A stretch of 64,000 nucleotides of DNA, from NCBI GenBank assembly GCA_028564705.1, contig JAPXFQ010001297.1, positions 434,001 through 498,000 on the forward strand, read 5' to 3'. The notes under the pieces were generated by a model. That model ran no database searches, had not been told where the DNA came from, and saw only the letters and a list, made by a program, of their open reading frames with translations. Shown piece by piece: positions 63,561 to 64,000 of the stretch; the first letter of the stretch is position 1; every line of letters starts with the position of its first letter. A program made the position numbers and the translations under genes. The stretch comes from Apricaphanius iberus (Eukaryota; Chordata; Actinopteri; Cyprinodontiformes; Aphaniidae).

Positions 63561-64000
63561 TAATAACATTTTTCCCTAACATTTCCTTTTTTTGTTTTTG
63601 AATTGTACAAGCTGTATGTTACATAAAGGGTAGAACATATGCGAAAATATTTATAGCAGCTTTAGTTTTAAAAATTTCATAAAGTCAGAATTTTAACAGT
63701 AGGTTTGTAAACTTTGAGAGCCATGATAATGATTGAACACGTAAAAATTCCAGAGAATATGCAAATTGAGTTTTTTTTTCTCTCTCTTTAAGCTCAGTAA
63801 GACTCAAAGACTTAGAAAGAGAAAACAAGTCGGTTTTATAAGCTGAAAAAAAACATTTGAAATGTTTTCTGTTACACAAAAGCCTGAAGATCTGTCGACA
63901 TACAGCTTTGTGCCTATTCCTGTATATCATAGTTTCTATTCGTTTTCCAATCTTGCTTTATCCTTTCAGGGTTATTAAGGAAGGGTGGAGTTGGTTTGAT

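Overview
The window looks like nuclear DNA of a ray-finned (teleost) fish. It is AT-rich and mostly intronic. It holds two interrupted protein genes with vertebrate-type exons and GT-AG introns, and it is crowded with fish-type transposons: Tc1/mariner, hAT, L2/Rex-like LINEs, tRNA-derived SINEs and a Ty3/gypsy relic. I see no prokaryotic gene, CRISPR array or operon.

Genes. (1) rpa1 (replication protein A 70 kDa subunit) runs on the minus strand from its start codon at 49406 to the left edge. Twelve coding exons can be read with consistent splice phases: 49374-49406, 48889-48936, 48308-48386, 47248-47356, 46923-47014, 46726-46833, 35115-35373, 25423-25525, 25258-25326, 16190-16382, 8342-8478 and 7681-7829. 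They give about 459 residues: OB domain F, the linker, DBD-A and most of DBD-B. The rest of the gene (end of DBD-B, zinc-binding DBD-C, stop) must lie beyond position 1. (2) smyd4 (SET and MYND domain protein) runs on the plus strand and is complete: ten coding exons from 51028 to 61324, 2271 nt including the stop, 756 residues. The two genes are head to head with 1.6 kb between their start codons, the same arrangement as human RPA1/SMYD4. A TCTCGCGAGA palindrome lies about 80 bp upstream of the rpa1 start codon.

Layout. 1-7680: rpa1 intron with a hAT BED-finger fragment, a MITE and nested hAT-like MITEs. 7681-25525: rpa1 exons 12 to 8, with introns holding a deleted Tc1 element, two copies of a DD38E Tc1/mariner element (one with an intact 347-residue transposase, one broken), a foldback MITE, a LINE tail, SINEs and a hAT MITE with a perfect target duplication. 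25526-35114: intron with a LINE relic and a hAT-like element that contains a Tc1 relic. 35115-35373: exon 7, which encodes a striking SPMK repeat array. 35374-46725: large intron with an identical 2083-bp tandem duplication joined by a palindromic junction, and nested hAT elements. 46726-49406: exons 6 to 1. 49407-51027: shared upstream region. 51028-61324: smyd4, with transposon relics in introns 3, 4 and 8. 61325-64000: sequence downstream of smyd4, without a recognised gene.

The strongest candidates for something new are the nine-unit SPM(K/M) array in the Rpa1 linker, the identical tandem duplication with a self-templated junction, and the intact DD38E transposon.
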